Assembly (NCBI RefSeq): GCF_000355675.1
Contig: NC_020888.1
Span: 717,001-781,000, forward strand
Source: Thalassolituus oleivorans MIL-1
Lineage (GTDB): Bacteria > Pseudomonadota > Gammaproteobacteria > Pseudomonadales > Oceanobacteraceae
Length of the DNA stretch: 64,000 nt
Reading direction: 5' to 3'
The notes below the pieces were generated by a model. It was not told the origin of the DNA and did not search any database. It worked only from the letters and a program-made list of their open reading frames with translations. Within the stretch, counting starts at the first letter, position 1, and each line of letters begins with the position of its first letter. A program made the position numbers and the translations under genes. Of the stretch, positions 27,363 through 37,770 are shown piece after piece.

Positions 27363-30050
27363 ATGATGGATGACCAGTTGTTCACGAATGATACCGACCC
27401 ACAAGAGACAAAAGAATGGGTTGATGCCATTCATTCCGTAATTCGCGCAGAAGGTGTTGAGCGTGCGCATTTCTTAATCGAACGCATTGCCGAGCGGGCC
27501 ACACGTGATGGAATGCCCCTACCTTATGCATTGAATACTCCCTATCGCAATACGATTTCGCCAGAGAATGAAGCCCCTATGCCAGGGGATTTGTTTATGG
27601 AGCGACGTATTCGTTCGCTCGTGCGTTGGAATGCGTTAGCGATGGTAATGCGCGCCAACAAAGAAGGTGCTGGTGACCTAGGTGGCCATATTTCCAGTTT
27701 TGCCTCGAGTGCCACGCTATATGATGTCGCATTTAATCACTTCTTCCGCGCACCAAATCCAACCAGTGAGCAATCGCCATTAGGGGATTTAATTTATTAT
27801 CAAGGCCATGTTTCTCCGGGGATTTACGCGCGTACCTATTTAGAAGGCCGTTTCCAAGAGGCGGATTTGGAACGCTTTCGTCGTGAAGCGTTAGCGCCCG
27901 GTTTGTCGTCTTATCCACACCCCAAGTTGATGCCGGATTATTGGCAATTCCCGACAGTTTCTATGGGGCTGGGACCGTTGCAGGCAATTTATCAAGCGCA
28001 CTTTATGCGCTATTTGTCGGCACGAGAATTAGTACCACGCAAGGGTCGAAAAGTGTGGGCATTCTTGGGTGATGGCGAATGTGATGAGCCAGAAACCTTA
28101 GGTGCTATTGGTTTGGCAGGGCGCGAAAAGCTCGAAAACCTAATCTTTGTTGTTAACTGCAATTTACAGCGTCTAGATGGCCCTGTGCGTGGTAACGGTA
28201 AAATTATCCAAGAATTAGAAAGCCAGTTCCGTGGCGCTGGCTGGAACGTCATTAAGGTGGTTTGGGGGCGCCATTGGGATCCCTTGCTAGCAAAAGATCG
28301 TAAAGGTTTATTGCAAAAGCGCATGGATGAAACCGTCGATGGTGAATATCAAAACTACAAAGCTAAGGGTGGTAAATACACCCGCGAGCATTTTTTCGAA
28401 AAATATCCTGAGCTAAAAGAATTAATCAAAGACTTGTCGGATGAAGATATTTATAAATTAAATCGTGGTGGTCACGATCCTTATAAAGTCTACGCGGCTT
28501 ATCATGCAGCGGTAAATCATACGGGTCAGCCGACGGTTATTTTGGCCCATACCGTTAAAGGTTACGGTATGGGTATTGAGGCGGAAGGGCAGAACCAAGC
28601 GCACTCGGTTAAAAAGTTGGATGTCGAAGGTTTAAAAGCGTTCCGTGATCGCTTTGATATTCCTATTCGTGATGAAGATTTGGAGCATTTGCCATTTTAT
28701 CGTCCTCCGGCAGATAGCCCTGAATTAACCTATATGCGTAAGCAGCGCGAAAAACTCGGCGGTTATTTACCCCAGCGCACCGAAAATTGGACCGCATTAA
28801 CTGCACCTGATGTCTCATTTTTTAGTTCGCAATTAGAAGGTTCGGGCGAGCGTGAGATCTCTACGACCATGGCGTTTGTGCGCATTATGTCGCAGTTAGT
28901 GCGCGATAAAAGCATGGGGGATCGTGTCGTGCCTATTGTGCCTGATGAGGCGCGAACCTTTGGTATGGAAGGTTTATTCCGCCAAATGGGCATTTATTCG
29001 TCGGAAGGGCAATTATACGAACCGGTCGATCAAGGCCAGGTTATGTATTACCGCGAAGATAAAAAAGGCCGAATTCTAGAAGAAGGTATCAACGAAGCGG
29101 GTGCTTTTGCCGCATGGATGGCAGCAGCCAGCTCGTACAGCACGAATGGCTTGGCCATGATCCCGTTTTATATCTATTACTCCATGTTCGGTTTTCAGCG
29201 TATTGGCGATTTGGCATGGGCTGCGGGTGATATGCAGTGCCAAGGTTTCTTAATAGGCGCAACGTCAGGTCGAACGACGTTAAACGGAGAAGGTTTACAG
29301 CATCAGGATGGTCACAGTCATATTTTGGCTTCCACTATTCCTAACTGCATTTCTTACGATCCTACTTACGCCTACGAGCTGGCTGTGATCATTCAAGATG
29401 GCTTAAAACGTATGTACGAGAAGAAAGAAAAAGTCTTCTACTACATCACCAGCTTGAACGAAAACTACGTTCATCCAGCTATGCCTGAGGGCGTAGAAGA
29501 GGGTATTCGTCGAGGTATTTATCGTCTACGAGAATCCACTAATCAAAGCGATAAAAAAGTACAACTCTTGGGTAGTGGTGCGATTTTACGCGAAGTCGAA
29601 AAAGCCGCGGTTTGGCTTGCTGACAAAGGCATTAGTGCTGATGTTTGGAGTGTCACGTCATTTAATGAATTACGCCGTAATGGCTTGGATTGTGAACGTG
29701 AAACTATGCTATCTGCAGGCGAGCGCGGTCGTGAAGCGTATGTCACTCTGCAATTGCAAACAACGGCAGGGCCGATTGTTGCGGCTACCGATCATATGAA
29801 GTCTTATGCCGAACAAATACGCCCATTTATTCCTGCAGGTCGTACCTATAAAACCCTCGGAACGGATGGTTTTGGTCGCAGTGACTCACGCGAAAATTTA
29901 CGTCAGTTCTTCGAAGTGAATTGGCAGCATGTCGCATGGTCAGCGGGTTATGAATTGTGTCGATTGCAACAGCTGGATTTAACAGAACTCGAATCTTGGC
30001 GAGAAGAGCTAGGTATTGATGCGAGCAAACCAGATCCGCTGTATAGCTAA
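27363..30050 (+). CDS. aceE: Pyruvate dehydrogenase E1 component (homodimeric)
   Basis: 895 residues, as usual for the proteobacterial single-chain E1p. It decarboxylates pyruvate with thiamine diphosphate and acetylates lipoyl groups of AceF. The N-terminus DPQETKEWVDAIHSVIRAEG matches the family; GDGECDEPETLG followed by NCN is the thiamine-diphosphate motif, and the active-site loop GLQHQDGHSH is present. AGGAG lies 5 bases before ATG 27363, with a second ATG right after it; the frame opens earlier (27303) but without family match. A -10-like TATACT lies at 27323-27328. aceF follows after 12 bases. Confidence 0.97.
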   Translation: MMDDQLFTNDTDPQETKEWVDAIHSVIRAEGVERAHFLIERIAERATRDGMPLPYALNTPYRNTISPENEAPMPGDLFMERRIRSLVRWNALAMVMRANKEGAGDLGGHISSFASSATLYDVAFNHFFRAPNPTSEQSPLGDLIYYQGHVSPGIYARTYLEGRFQEADLERFRREALAPGLSSYPHPKLMPDYWQFPTVSMGLGPLQAIYQAHFMRYLSARELVPRKGRKVWAFLGDGECDEPETLGAIGLAGREKLENLIFVVNCNLQRLDGPVRGNGKIIQELESQFRGAGWNVIKVVWGRHWDPLLAKDRKGLLQKRMDETVDGEYQNYKAKGGKYTREHFFEKYPELKELIKDLSDEDIYKLNRGGHDPYKVYAAYHAAVNHTGQPTVILAHTVKGYGMGIEAEGQNQAHSVKKLDVEGLKAFRDRFDIPIRDEDLEHLPFYRPPADSPELTYMRKQREKLGGYLPQRTENWTALTAPDVSFFSSQLEGSGEREISTTMAFVRIMSQLVRDKSMGDRVVPIVPDEARTFGMEGLFRQMGIYSSEGQLYEPVDQGQVMYYREDKKGRILEEGINEAGAFAAWMAAASSYSTNGLAMIPFYIYYSMFGFQRIGDLAWAAGDMQCQGFLIGATSGRTTLNGEGLQHQDGHSHILASTIPNCISYDPTYAYELAVIIQDGLKRMYEKKEKVFYYITSLNENYVHPAMPEGVEEGIRRGIYRLRESTNQSDKKVQLLGSGAILREVEKAAVWLADKGISADVWSVTSFNELRRNGLDCERETMLSAGERGREAYVTLQLQTTAGPIVAATDHMKSYAEQIRPFIPAGRTYKTLGTDGFGRSDSRENLRQFFEVNWQHVAWSAGYELCRLQQLDLTELESWREELGIDASKPDPLYS

Positions 30051-30062
30051 GGATAAAGCATT

Positions 30063-31676
30063 ATGACAACTGTAAAAATCCCAGACCTAGGTGGTGCCAG
30101 TCAGGTCGAGGTGATCGAGATTTTGGTAAAAGTAGGCGATCAGGTTGATGTAGAACAAGCACTGATCGTATTGGAAACCGATAAAGCCAGCATGGAAATT
30201 CCGTCTGAATTTGCCGGAACCGTGACGGCTATTAGTGTCGCATTGGGCGATAAAGTCAGCGAGGGCGATGTCTTTATTGAGTTAGATACCGGTACGGCAA
30301 GTGCAGAAGCTACGCCATCGGATCAAGCTACGCCATCTGAGCCGGCTAAAGAGCAAAGTAGCCCCGAGCTTGAGTCGGTGGTTGCTATAAGTAGCGCTCC
30401 TGCAGCTTCAACGTCAGAGGTTCAAACCATTGTTGTGCCTGATCTGGGCGGTGCTGAAGGCGTTGAGGTCATCGAAGTGCTGGTACGCGCGGGTGATGAC
30501 ATTAACGATGAGCAAGCGGTCGTTGTTCTTGAATCGGATAAAGCCAGCATGGAAATTCCTGCTGGTGTTGCTGGCCATATCGAAGAAGTGTTGGTGAAAT
30601 TGGGCGATAAGCTTAGCCAAGGTGATGCAATGGTGCGCATGACCGTAACGGCGGCGGCACCGACACTGAAAGCCGCGACGACGGCTCCTAGCGTGGCTGC
30701 CAGCGAGAGCAAAACCAAAACCAATATAGAGCCGTCAGTTACCGCGCCTGTAAAGGCTGTAGACGATCATGTGAGTTCAGCAGTGGTTCATGCAGGGCCA
30801 TCTGTGCGCAAACTCGCTCGTGAATTTGGTGTTGATTTAGGCAAGTTAAAAGGCACAGGTCCAAAACATCGAATCTTGAAAGAAGATATTCAAGCCTTTG
30901 TTAAGGAACGCGTGAGTGGTGTGGCAGCGGTAGGCGGAGGGGCAGGCATCCCACCTGTCCCGAAAGTGGACTTCGCTAAATTTGGGCCTGTAACCACTGA
31001 ACCTTTGAATGGAATTAAACGCGCAACTGCGAAAGCGATGACAATTGCATCGTTGAACGTGCCGCAAGTCACGCAATTCGATCAAGCGGATATCACCAGC
31101 CTTGAAGCTTTCCGTAAGGCGCAAAACGAAACCAACAAACAGGGGGTGCGCTACTCCATCGTTCCCTTCGTATTAAAAGCCATTGCGCGAGCGTTAGAGG
31201 AGTTTCCTACCTTTAATTCGTCATTAGCCGAAGACGGTGAGTCGTTGATTTTAAAGCAGTATATTCATATCGGTGTTGCCGTAGATACACCTAAAGGCTT
31301 GCTTGTCCCTGTAATTCGTAATGTTAATGGCAAAACGGTTACAGAAATCATACAAGAACTGAGTAACAAAGCTGAGCTGGCCCGTTTAGGTAAGCTACCC
31401 TTAACAGAGATGCAGGGTGGTTGTTTCAGTTTGTCTAGTTTGGGTGGTATTGGTGGGACGGCATTTACGCCGATTGTTAACCCACCTGAGGTGGCAATAT
31501 TGGGTTTGTCCAAAGCCGAAATGAAACCGGTCTGGGATGGAACCAGCTTCCAACCAAGGCTGATGTTGCCGTTGTCCCTTTCTTATGATCATCGCGTCGT
31601 AGATGGGGCTGAGGCCGCTAGATTTGGCCAATGCGTCGTGGGTTATCTCGAAGACATGAGAACCCTGCTTATGTAA
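30063..31676 (+). CDS. aceF: Dihydrolipoamide acetyltransferase, E2 of pyruvate dehydrogenase
   Basis: 537 residues. Two lipoyl domains carry the lysines to be lipoylated in [10 protein letters not shown] (about residue 41) and [10 protein letters not shown] (about 160). Ala/Pro/Ser-rich linkers follow each. The E1/E3-binding domain is [31 protein letters not shown] in two parts near 238-270. The catalytic domain ends with [12 protein letters not shown], where His near 509 and the Asp are catalytic. E. coli has three lipoyl domains and many pseudomonads have two. No lpd gene (E3) follows; a chemoreceptor gene comes next. Confidence 0.97.
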   Translation: MTTVKIPDLGGASQVEVIEILVKVGDQVDVEQALIVLETDKASMEIPSEFAGTVTAISVALGDKVSEGDVFIELDTGTASAEATPSDQATPSEPAKEQSSPELESVVAISSAPAASTSEVQTIVVPDLGGAEGVEVIEVLVRAGDDINDEQAVVVLESDKASMEIPAGVAGHIEEVLVKLGDKLSQGDAMVRMTVTAAAPTLKAATTAPSVAASESKTKTNIEPSVTAPVKAVDDHVSSAVVHAGPSVRKLAREFGVDLGKLKGTGPKHRILKEDIQAFVKERVSGVAAVGGGAGIPPVPKVDFAKFGPVTTEPLNGIKRATAKAMTIASLNVPQVTQFDQADITSLEAFRKAQNETNKQGVRYSIVPFVLKAIARALEEFPTFNSSLAEDGESLILKQYIHIGVAVDTPKGLLVPVIRNVNGKTVTEIIQELSNKAELARLGKLPLTEMQGGCFSLSSLGGIGGTAFTPIVNPPEVAILGLSKAEMKPVWDGTSFQPRLMLPLSLSYDHRVVDGAEAARFGQCVVGYLEDMRTLLM

Positions 31677-31717
31677 TTTTCGTTTGGTCTTAGATATGAA
31701 TTAAGGGTGTGATCACT

Positions 31718-33739
31718 ATGTTTAGATCGCTGATGTGGCCGGGCATCAAGTTTATGGGGCAGTTAAATTATGCTGCCAAATTTGGACTTATTAGTTTTTT
31801 GTTCATGGTGCCTTTGGTTGTTCTCAGTGGACAAGTATTTCTGGCCGCTTTTGAATCATTGAAAAAGACCGAGCAAGAGCTGAATAGTGTTGACGACGTT
31901 CGGCGCTTGTTGGATTTTGCGCACTTTTTAGAAGATACCCGCGATCTTGCCGCAGTAACTGGTTTCCAACTCGACGACGATTTGAAGCTAACTGCGAATG
32001 CTATGCTAGAAAGTATTCCCAAGCGGACTGCAGAATTAATTTCTAGCGTTGACGATGTGGATCTGCAAACCTCGCTTGAAGAATGGCGTGCTAAGTTTTT
32101 ACCGCGCTTCAGTGTAATTGGCGAATATCGTCAACCTACTTTTTTAGATCAGTTTAATTACTTTCAAATTGTTATTGATGAAATCTATTTAATTGCTAAG
32201 CAGTACAGCCAATCCGCCGGTATTTCATTGGATAGTGATATTGGTATTCAGCGCTTAACGGGAATTTTATTAGACGATTTACCGCAAGTTGAACGTGCGG
32301 CTGGTTTAGGACATGCCAGTGGTGTGTTTTCCTTCGTTGAACAATATCTGCAGTCCGCGACTTACGATTTGATGAATGCGGTTTACGACAAATTGTTAGC
32401 TGCTGGACCCGATGTTGATTTAATTATCGTATCGGCTGAAGCAACTAAAAATCAAGATCTGATAACGGCAGCACAAGCAGCCAAAGCAGCATTGACGGAT
32501 ATACGAGTTGTACTTGACGAGGAAATAATTGGCGCTGCATCGGTAGAAATGAAGTGGCAAGATTTTCATAAGCACTATAAGGATAAGATCGTCGCTTTGA
32601 GTAGCATTGAAGACCTCGTGTTTCCTATGATTAAAAATACGTTGAATAAACGTTATTTGGCTCAAGAAAAGCGCATTACAATTTTAGTGTTTGTATTGCT
32701 GACGGCATTATCGATTATTGTATATTTGTATCTTGCTTTCTTTATGTCGATTCGCTTTACGATTAAGCGCTTTGCCAAAACTGCGGGTGATATTGCACAT
32801 GGTGATTTAACCCATGAAATTCGCTTCCATGGCCGTGATGAAATGGGGCAGTTGCGAGACTCCTTTAACGGTATGGTACAAAATATTCGAGTGACCCTTA
32901 CCGCCGTAAGAGATTCATCTGCATCGGTTAGTTCAAACGTTAATCAAGTGGAAGAAATTGCTAATAGAAATCGTTTGGCAGTTGCTAATCAGTTGGAACA
33001 AACCAATCAAGTCTCAGTGATTATTAGTGAAGTCGCAAAAGGAGCTGCTGCAGTAACGAGTTTGGCAGCAGAAGCGGAATCAGCAGCACTAGAAGGTCAA
33101 AAGAAATCGGATCAAGCAGGGCAGGTAGTTACTCGAGTAATGGACGAGGTGCGACGCTTGTCGGATGAAATGGCTAACTCTATGGAAGCGGTAAATCGTT
33201 TAGCGGAAAATTCATCAAGTATCAGCAGTATCTTAGAAACCATTAAAGGTATTGCAGAGCAAACCAATTTACTGGCATTGAATGCAGCGATTGAGGCGGC
33301 AAGAGCGGGTGAACAGGGGCGTGGTTTTGCCGTTGTTGCTGATGAAGTGCGTACATTAGCGAGTCGCACGCAAGGGTCGGCACGGGAAATTGAAGGCTTA
33401 ATTAGCGATGTACAGCAAAACATCGTGAGTGCCGTGGACACCATGCAAGTAAATCGCAATATGGTCGATACAACGGTGAAAAATTCAGCTCAAGTAAGTA
33501 CGACCTTGGCTGAAATTCAGCTCAGCATGGGGGATATTCAAGGTAAAACCAGTGCCATCGTCGTGACTGCTAATCAGCAGAAACGTGCCTCGGATGATTT
33601 ACAACATAACCTAGGTGCCATCCGTGATAGCGGTGAGCAAACGTCGATTAATGCCGAAGGTACAGTGGAGGCTGTGCGTAAAACACAAGCGATTACGGAC
33701 GCTTTAACGCAGCGCGTAATGCAATTCAAAGTAGAATGA
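31718..33739 (+). CDS. Methyl-accepting chemotaxis protein
   Basis: About 673 residues. A first membrane helix near 18-38 ([20 protein letters not shown]) is followed by a periplasmic sensor region of about 280 residues of helical character, a second helix ([23 protein letters not shown]), a HAMP domain and a cytoplasmic signalling domain. The hairpin tip [32 protein letters not shown] is conserved. No pentapeptide for CheR binding is seen at the C-terminus (MQFKVE). ATG 31718 has AAGGG at a workable distance; GTG 31709 is too close to it. Ligand unknown. Confidence 0.93.
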   Translation: MFRSLMWPGIKFMGQLNYAAKFGLISFLFMVPLVVLSGQVFLAAFESLKKTEQELNSVDDVRRLLDFAHFLEDTRDLAAVTGFQLDDDLKLTANAMLESIPKRTAELISSVDDVDLQTSLEEWRAKFLPRFSVIGEYRQPTFLDQFNYFQIVIDEIYLIAKQYSQSAGISLDSDIGIQRLTGILLDDLPQVERAAGLGHASGVFSFVEQYLQSATYDLMNAVYDKLLAAGPDVDLIIVSAEATKNQDLITAAQAAKAALTDIRVVLDEEIIGAASVEMKWQDFHKHYKDKIVALSSIEDLVFPMIKNTLNKRYLAQEKRITILVFVLLTALSIIVYLYLAFFMSIRFTIKRFAKTAGDIAHGDLTHEIRFHGRDEMGQLRDSFNGMVQNIRVTLTAVRDSSASVSSNVNQVEEIANRNRLAVANQLEQTNQVSVIISEVAKGAAAVTSLAAEAESAALEGQKKSDQAGQVVTRVMDEVRRLSDEMANSMEAVNRLAENSSSISSILETIKGIAEQTNLLALNAAIEAARAGEQGRGFAVVADEVRTLASRTQGSAREIEGLISDVQQNIVSAVDTMQVNRNMVDTTVKNSAQVSTTLAEIQLSMGDIQGKTSAIVVTANQQKRASDDLQHNLGAIRDSGEQTSINAEGTVEAVRKTQAITDALTQRVMQFKVE

Positions 33740-33768
33740 AAAAGAGTTAAAACGCGAATAATATGCAT

Positions 33769-33797
33769 AAAAAAACGGCCACGAGGGCCGTTTTTTT
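33769..33797. terminator. Bidirectional intrinsic terminator
   Basis: ACGGCC / GGGCCGT stem flanked by an A-run on the left and TTTTTTT on the right. It serves the chemoreceptor gene on the plus strand and the AlmA-like gene on the minus strand. Confidence 0.93.
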
Positions 33798-33818
33798 ATG
33801 GGGCAACTGTTTTGACAG

Positions 33819-35300
33819 TTACGCCATTTTAGGTTCTGACGTTTGTATCGGGTTGGAATATTCCAACGTCTCTTCTTCAAAGCTGCTTAATTTCAAAGAC
33901 GCCATGTCGAGCATGTAGTTTTGATAAAGCTTCCAAGGTTTCTTGGTGCCCTGACGCGGAATCGTATTACGGATACGTTCAATGTAACCTGATTGCATCT
34001 CAATAAATGACACTTTTTCCATGCTATTGTCATAGTTGCGAGGGGTTACTTGGCGCAGGCCTTTGTCATCCATGTGCTTCATTAAACCGCAAACCCAGCT
34101 TGCGATTAAGTCTGCTTTAAGTGTCCAAGAAGCGTTGGTATAACCGAATACCATGCTGAAGTTTGGAACATCTTCGAACATAGCGCCGCGAAAGCTCATC
34201 TTATCGGCGATACTTAATGGCTCGCCATCCATCGTCAGTTTCATGTTACCCAGCATTTGCACTTGTAAGCCCGTCGCGGTAACGATGATGTCGGCTTCTA
34301 ACTCTTTACCAGACTTGAGCAGGATGCCTTTCTCAGTGAAACGATCAATATGGTCGGTCACCACATCTGCTTTCCCTTTTTTAATGGCTTTAAACATATC
34401 GCCATTAGGTACTGCGCATAGACGTTCATCCCAAGGATTGTATTTAGGAGTGAAGTGAGACATATCAAAATCAGCCGGTAGCTGACGCTTGATCATGCCT
34501 TGTAAAAGATTACGAGCGGCACCTGGAAAGGCTTTGCAGAACTTATAAATGCCCAAAGTAATCGATACGTTACGACCACGAATAATGCGATATACCCATG
34601 ATTCTGGCAAAATTTTACGCAAACCATTAACCATGATGTCTTCTTGCGGTACCGACAATACATAAGACGGTGAACGCTGCAGCATAGTCACTTTTTGTGC
34701 TTTATCTGTCATCGCAGGAACGAGTGTTACCGCCGTCGCGCCAGAGCCGATTACCACAACTTTTTTGTCTTGGTAGTCTAGGTTTTCAGGCCAAAACTGC
34801 GGATGTAGTACCTGACCTTTATAGTCGTCGCGGCCTTCAAAATCTGGCGTAAAGCCCTGATCGTAGTTGTAGTAACCGGTACAGCTAATGAAGAAACTAC
34901 AAACGTACTGTTTTGTTTCGCCGGTGTCGCTTAGTTCAACATCGACAGTCCATTGAGCATCTTTGGTTGACCATGCAGCGCTTTTTACTTTATGGCTGTA
35001 ACGAATATGGGGCTCGATATTATAATCTGCAGCAGCTTCGCGAATGTAATTGCGAATGTCTTCACCGTCGGCAATACCTTTGCGTTGCGTCCAAGGCTTA
35101 AATTCGTAGCCTAAGGTGAACATGTCGGAATCAGAACGAATGCCAGGGTAACGGAATAGATCCCAAGTACCACCAATCGCTGTTCGGCCTTCAAGGATAG
35201 CGAATGTCTTACCCGCGGCTTCTTTCTTTAGGTGACATGCTGTTCCGATACCGGACAAGCCAGCACCAATAATAAGTACGTCAAAATATTCTTTAGACAT
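33819..35300 (-). CDS. almA: AlmA-like flavin-containing monooxygenase (copy 1)
   Basis: 493 residues from ATG 35300, which has AGGA 8 bases upstream; the open frame to 35408 is not needed. FAD site GAGLSGIG near residues 12-19, FRYPGIRSDSDMFTLGYEF, the FMO/Baeyer-Villiger fingerprint variant YKGQVLHPQFW, and the NADPH site VIGSGATAV are present. SCTGYYNYDQGFTPDFEGR and HFTPKYNPWDERLCAVPNGD closely resemble AlmA from Acinetobacter and related oil degraders, which attack long-chain n-alkanes. Baeyer-Villiger oxidation of ketones is the alternative. A close paralogue is at 47399-48895. Confidence 0.8.
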   Translation of the reverse strand: MSKEYFDVLIIGAGLSGIGTACHLKKEAAGKTFAILEGRTAIGGTWDLFRYPGIRSDSDMFTLGYEFKPWTQRKGIADGEDIRNYIREAAADYNIEPHIRYSHKVKSAAWSTKDAQWTVDVELSDTGETKQYVCSFFISCTGYYNYDQGFTPDFEGRDDYKGQVLHPQFWPENLDYQDKKVVVIGSGATAVTLVPAMTDKAQKVTMLQRSPSYVLSVPQEDIMVNGLRKILPESWVYRIIRGRNVSITLGIYKFCKAFPGAARNLLQGMIKRQLPADFDMSHFTPKYNPWDERLCAVPNGDMFKAIKKGKADVVTDHIDRFTEKGILLKSGKELEADIIVTATGLQVQMLGNMKLTMDGEPLSIADKMSFRGAMFEDVPNFSMVFGYTNASWTLKADLIASWVCGLMKHMDDKGLRQVTPRNYDNSMEKVSFIEMQSGYIERIRNTIPRQGTKKPWKLYQNYMLDMASLKLSSFEEETLEYSNPIQTSEPKMA

Positions 35301-35355
35301 GGAAGGTTTCCTGGTATCGACGTTGTTTTTGTAATTTGAGAGGCGTTCGCGCTCA

Positions 35356-35375
35356 TTACGAGTACTTTGTCGTAA
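35356..35375. promoter_or_regulatory. Inverted repeat upstream of the first AlmA-like gene
   Basis: TTACGA-N8-TCGTAA is a perfect 6-bp dyad, 56-75 bases before the ATG at 35300. Its place fits an operator. The regulator is unknown. Confidence 0.4.
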
Positions 35376-35786
35376 AACCGCAAGAGTTAACAGGTGATCC
35401 CATGACAAAGTTAGGTGAAAGTTTGATATGAATCCATTCTTATGGCGGGGCTACGTGATAGCGCCGCATCGCGATCATAAGCCGTTTTATGGCTTAAATA
35501 GCTGTTTCTTTGGCCTTTAGTGTTACATTTTATAAGTTTAAATAGTTGCATTGGGTTTTTCAGTCTTTAACCATTAACTTATTGATTTTAAAGAGATTTT
35601 AATGTCGATGGGTTGTTTTCATAGGCTGCGTTTGACGGCCTTGCAGAACCTAGTATGGACTAATTTCGCTCGTTTTAACGGCGACAAATTCAAATGGCAC
35701 AAGTACCAGTTAGTTACGACATTTATGGCAGTGTCCGAATCTGACAGCACTTGTCGTCACTCGACTCTGAACAAGCGTGTAGAATC
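35376..35786. other. Non-coding stretch between the AlmA-like gene and the ATL gene
   Basis: About 410 bases without a convincing gene. A plus-strand frame from 35602 to 35952 (116 codons) exists but overlaps the ATL gene on the other strand and encodes a sequence of no family character. A short hairpin AAGCC / GGCTT lies near 35480-35497. Otherwise nothing recognisable was seen; it should contain the promoter of the AlmA-like gene. Confidence 0.5.
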
Positions 35787-36107
35787 TCACATTAGTTTGG
35801 CTAAGACTTTTTTGCCATTGCGAACGGCGATCCCTTCTGCCAATAGTCGGGTGCTCTGGCGTAGGGCCGCATCACTGTTCGCAGGGAAGGATATATTGCC
35901 TTGGGCATTAATGACACGATGCCATGGAAGTTGGCTGTCTGCAGGTAATTGACTGAGAACTTTTCCCACCCAACGTGCTCGACCGGGATATCCCGCCATC
36001 GCTGCTAGACGTCCGTAGCTGGTAACACTGCCATAGGGGATAAGCGCCAGCGCTGCGTACAAGTGCTGTTCGGCAGTTAAGAAAGTATTTGATTGGTCTT
36101 GGGGCAT
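35787..36107 (-). CDS. Alkyltransferase-like protein (ATL, MGMT family without active Cys)
   Basis: 106 residues equal to the DNA-binding domain of O6-alkylguanine-DNA alkyltransferases. LIPYGSVTSYGRLAAMAG is the helix-turn-helix entry, and the active-site box reads PWHRV at residues 61-65 instead of PCHRV. The Trp in place of the reactive Cys is the mark of ATL proteins (Atl1, E. coli YbaZ), which bind O6-alkylguanine and recruit nucleotide excision repair. It cannot repair DNA by alkyl transfer. It lies 62 bases from the fabG-like stop on the same strand. Confidence 0.92.
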   Translation of the reverse strand: MPQDQSNTFLTAEQHLYAALALIPYGSVTSYGRLAAMAGYPGRARWVGKVLSQLPADSQLPWHRVINAQGNISFPANSDAALRQSTRLLAEGIAVRNGKKVLAKLM

Positions 36108-36169
36108 GCGCGAATGAATCCATTGGGTAGTCGAGATCGGCCTCTCATACTACCCAATGACTGCGGAAA

Positions 36170-36928
36170 CTACAGGCGTAAGCCGCCGTCAACTTCAACA
36201 ACACGACCTGACATGTAATCGTTTTCCAATAGGAAAGCGACCGCATTAGCGATGTCTTCCGGTTGCCCCATGCGTTTTAATGGAATACCAGCGGTCATTT
36301 TTTCGAGGGCTTCTGGCTTCATGCTAGAAGTCATTTCAGTGGCGATAAAACCTGGAGCAATAGCGTTCGCGCGAATACCGTACCGAGCGAGTTCTTTAGC
36401 CCATGATACCGCCATGGTGGCTACACCCGCTTTGGCGGCAGAGTAGTTGGTTTGGCCCATATTCCCCGAGCGCGAAATGCTGGAAATATTGATGATACAG
36501 CCACCCTCACCGTGCTTAATCATGCGAATCGCTGCTTCACGACCACACAAAAACACACCGGTTAAGTTCACGTCGATGACTGCTTGCCATTGCGCCAGTG
36601 TCATTTTAGTAATTTCGCCATCCTTTACCTTAACCAGCAAACCATCGCGCAAAATACCGGCGTTGTTGACTAATCCGTGCAAACCACCCATTTGGCCGAT
36701 AATGGCATCGAAGGTTTCCTCAACCTGTTCCTCGTTGGCAACGTTACACAAGTATGTGCAGGCTTTACTGCCGGCGGCTTCAACTTGGCGCTTGGTTTCA
36801 TCCATGTTTTCTTGGCTTAGGTCGATGATCGCGATTTGAGCGCCTTTATGCGCTAAATATACGGCCATTGAGCGGCCAAGACCTTGGCCTCCTCCAGTAA
36901 TTGCTACGACTTTATCTTGAAGGTTCAT
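36170..36928 (-). CDS. Short-chain dehydrogenase, FabG-like 3-oxoacyl reductase
   Basis: 252 residues, classical SDR. The cofactor site TGGGQGLG is at residues 10-17, NNAG near 90, and the catalytic Ser-Tyr-Lys is in [10 protein letters not shown] and YSAAK (Tyr near 158). A Cys or Asp after beta2 (IIDLS) suggests NAD preference. It closely resembles FabG-type reductases placed in acyl-CoA catabolic loci, where they act on 3-hydroxyacyl-CoA or on alcohols. It is divergent from the MerR gene and from the acyl-CoA operon, so it may share their control. Confidence 0.87.
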   Translation of the reverse strand: MNLQDKVVAITGGGQGLGRSMAVYLAHKGAQIAIIDLSQENMDETKRQVEAAGSKACTYLCNVANEEQVEETFDAIIGQMGGLHGLVNNAGILRDGLLVKVKDGEITKMTLAQWQAVIDVNLTGVFLCGREAAIRMIKHGEGGCIINISSISRSGNMGQTNYSAAKAGVATMAVSWAKELARYGIRANAIAPGFIATEMTSSMKPEALEKMTAGIPLKRMGQPEDIANAVAFLLENDYMSGRVVEVDGGLRL

Positions 36929-37228
36929 AGTCGAACTCCTTTGATACTTTAAGGCTGATAAATTAGGTTCTCCTCTATCTTTCTTGCCAAGTTTTTACCA
37001 TTTTGAACTTGGACGTCGAAGCCGTCGCTTTGGTATGAGTAACGAATTGCAAATAGAAAAGAAGGTGAGATAAGTAGAAGTGAAAACATTATAGGACAGA
37101 ATCCCAAGAGACATCAGCGTTGAATTGATGGATTAACAGGAATGAGCAGAGGGAGTGTCGCCTTTGTGCGATCAGGTGCTGAGGAATGGAGTCGCTAATG
37201 ATATGATGACGCCTTTATGACAGTGTAG
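36929..37228. other. 300-base divergent control region between fabG-like and merR-like genes
   Basis: No gene was seen. A perfect dyad CCAAGTT-N12-AACTTGG lies at 36987-37012, about 60-85 bases before the fabG-like ATG. This is a candidate operator, possibly for the adjacent MerR-family regulator. A/G-rich sequence fills 37040-37110. Confidence 0.45.
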
Positions 37229-37675
37229 ATGGGTATGACCGACCTCAACAGTTCAGACGATTATTATACCGTCGCACACCTTGCCACTGAATTTGGCATC
37301 ACTCCTAGGGCCATTCGCCTGTACGAATCGAAAGGCTTGATCCGTTCTCGCCGAGTTGGTCGTGCCATGATTTATGATCATCGCCAGCGCGCCCGTCTAA
37401 AAATTGTATTGCGTTCTAAGCGCTTGGGTTTTTCTTTAGAAGCCACAAAAGCCTATCTTGATCTATACGATGCCGATCGTACCAACCCTGAGCGTCTATT
37501 AAGCATGATGCAAAAGTGTCGTCAGCGTTTGCACGAACTCGAAGCTCAACGACGCGATCTCGAAGCAACTATTAATGAATTACGCGCGGTAGAGTTATCA
37601 GCGCAAGACGATTTGCGGCTACTGAATCTCGATCCTGAGGCCGAATTTCAAGCTTTTATGGCAGATCATTCCTAA
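37229..37675 (+). CDS. MerR-family transcriptional regulator
   Basis: 148 residues. The winged helix-turn-helix YYTVAHLATEFGITPRAIRLYESKGLI occupies residues 12-38, then the wing RRVGRAMIYDHRQRARLKIVLRSKRLGFSL, followed by a dimerising coiled coil (about 85-120, QKCRQRLHELEAQRRDLEATI). It has no Cys pattern for metal binding, so a CoA-ester or other metabolite ligand is more likely, as for LiuR-type regulators of acyl-CoA catabolism (inference). ATG 37235 is a close alternative start. It lies 190 bases upstream of the acyl-CoA operon, whose leader contains a repeated dyad. Confidence 0.88.
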   Translation: MGMTDLNSSDDYYTVAHLATEFGITPRAIRLYESKGLIRSRRVGRAMIYDHRQRARLKIVLRSKRLGFSLEATKAYLDLYDADRTNPERLLSMMQKCRQRLHELEAQRRDLEATINELRAVELSAQDDLRLLNLDPEAEFQAFMADHS

Positions 37676-37770
37676 TACCTGACCTGTTCACCTCTATTTC
37701 CTTTCAAGTTATTCGTCGGTGCTAATCTGTCATTGGTGTGCATGATTTGCACCTTGCTCTCAGTTTTTCC

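Noticed and set aside
27281-27430. N-terminal extension of cobO to 27430
   Set aside because: The extra 50 codons overlap the aceE leader and have no similarity to corrinoid adenosyltransferases; ATG 27280 gives normal length.
35602-35952. 116-codon plus-strand frame between the AlmA-like and ATL genes
   Set aside because: Half of it is antisense to the ATL gene, and the rest has no family character.
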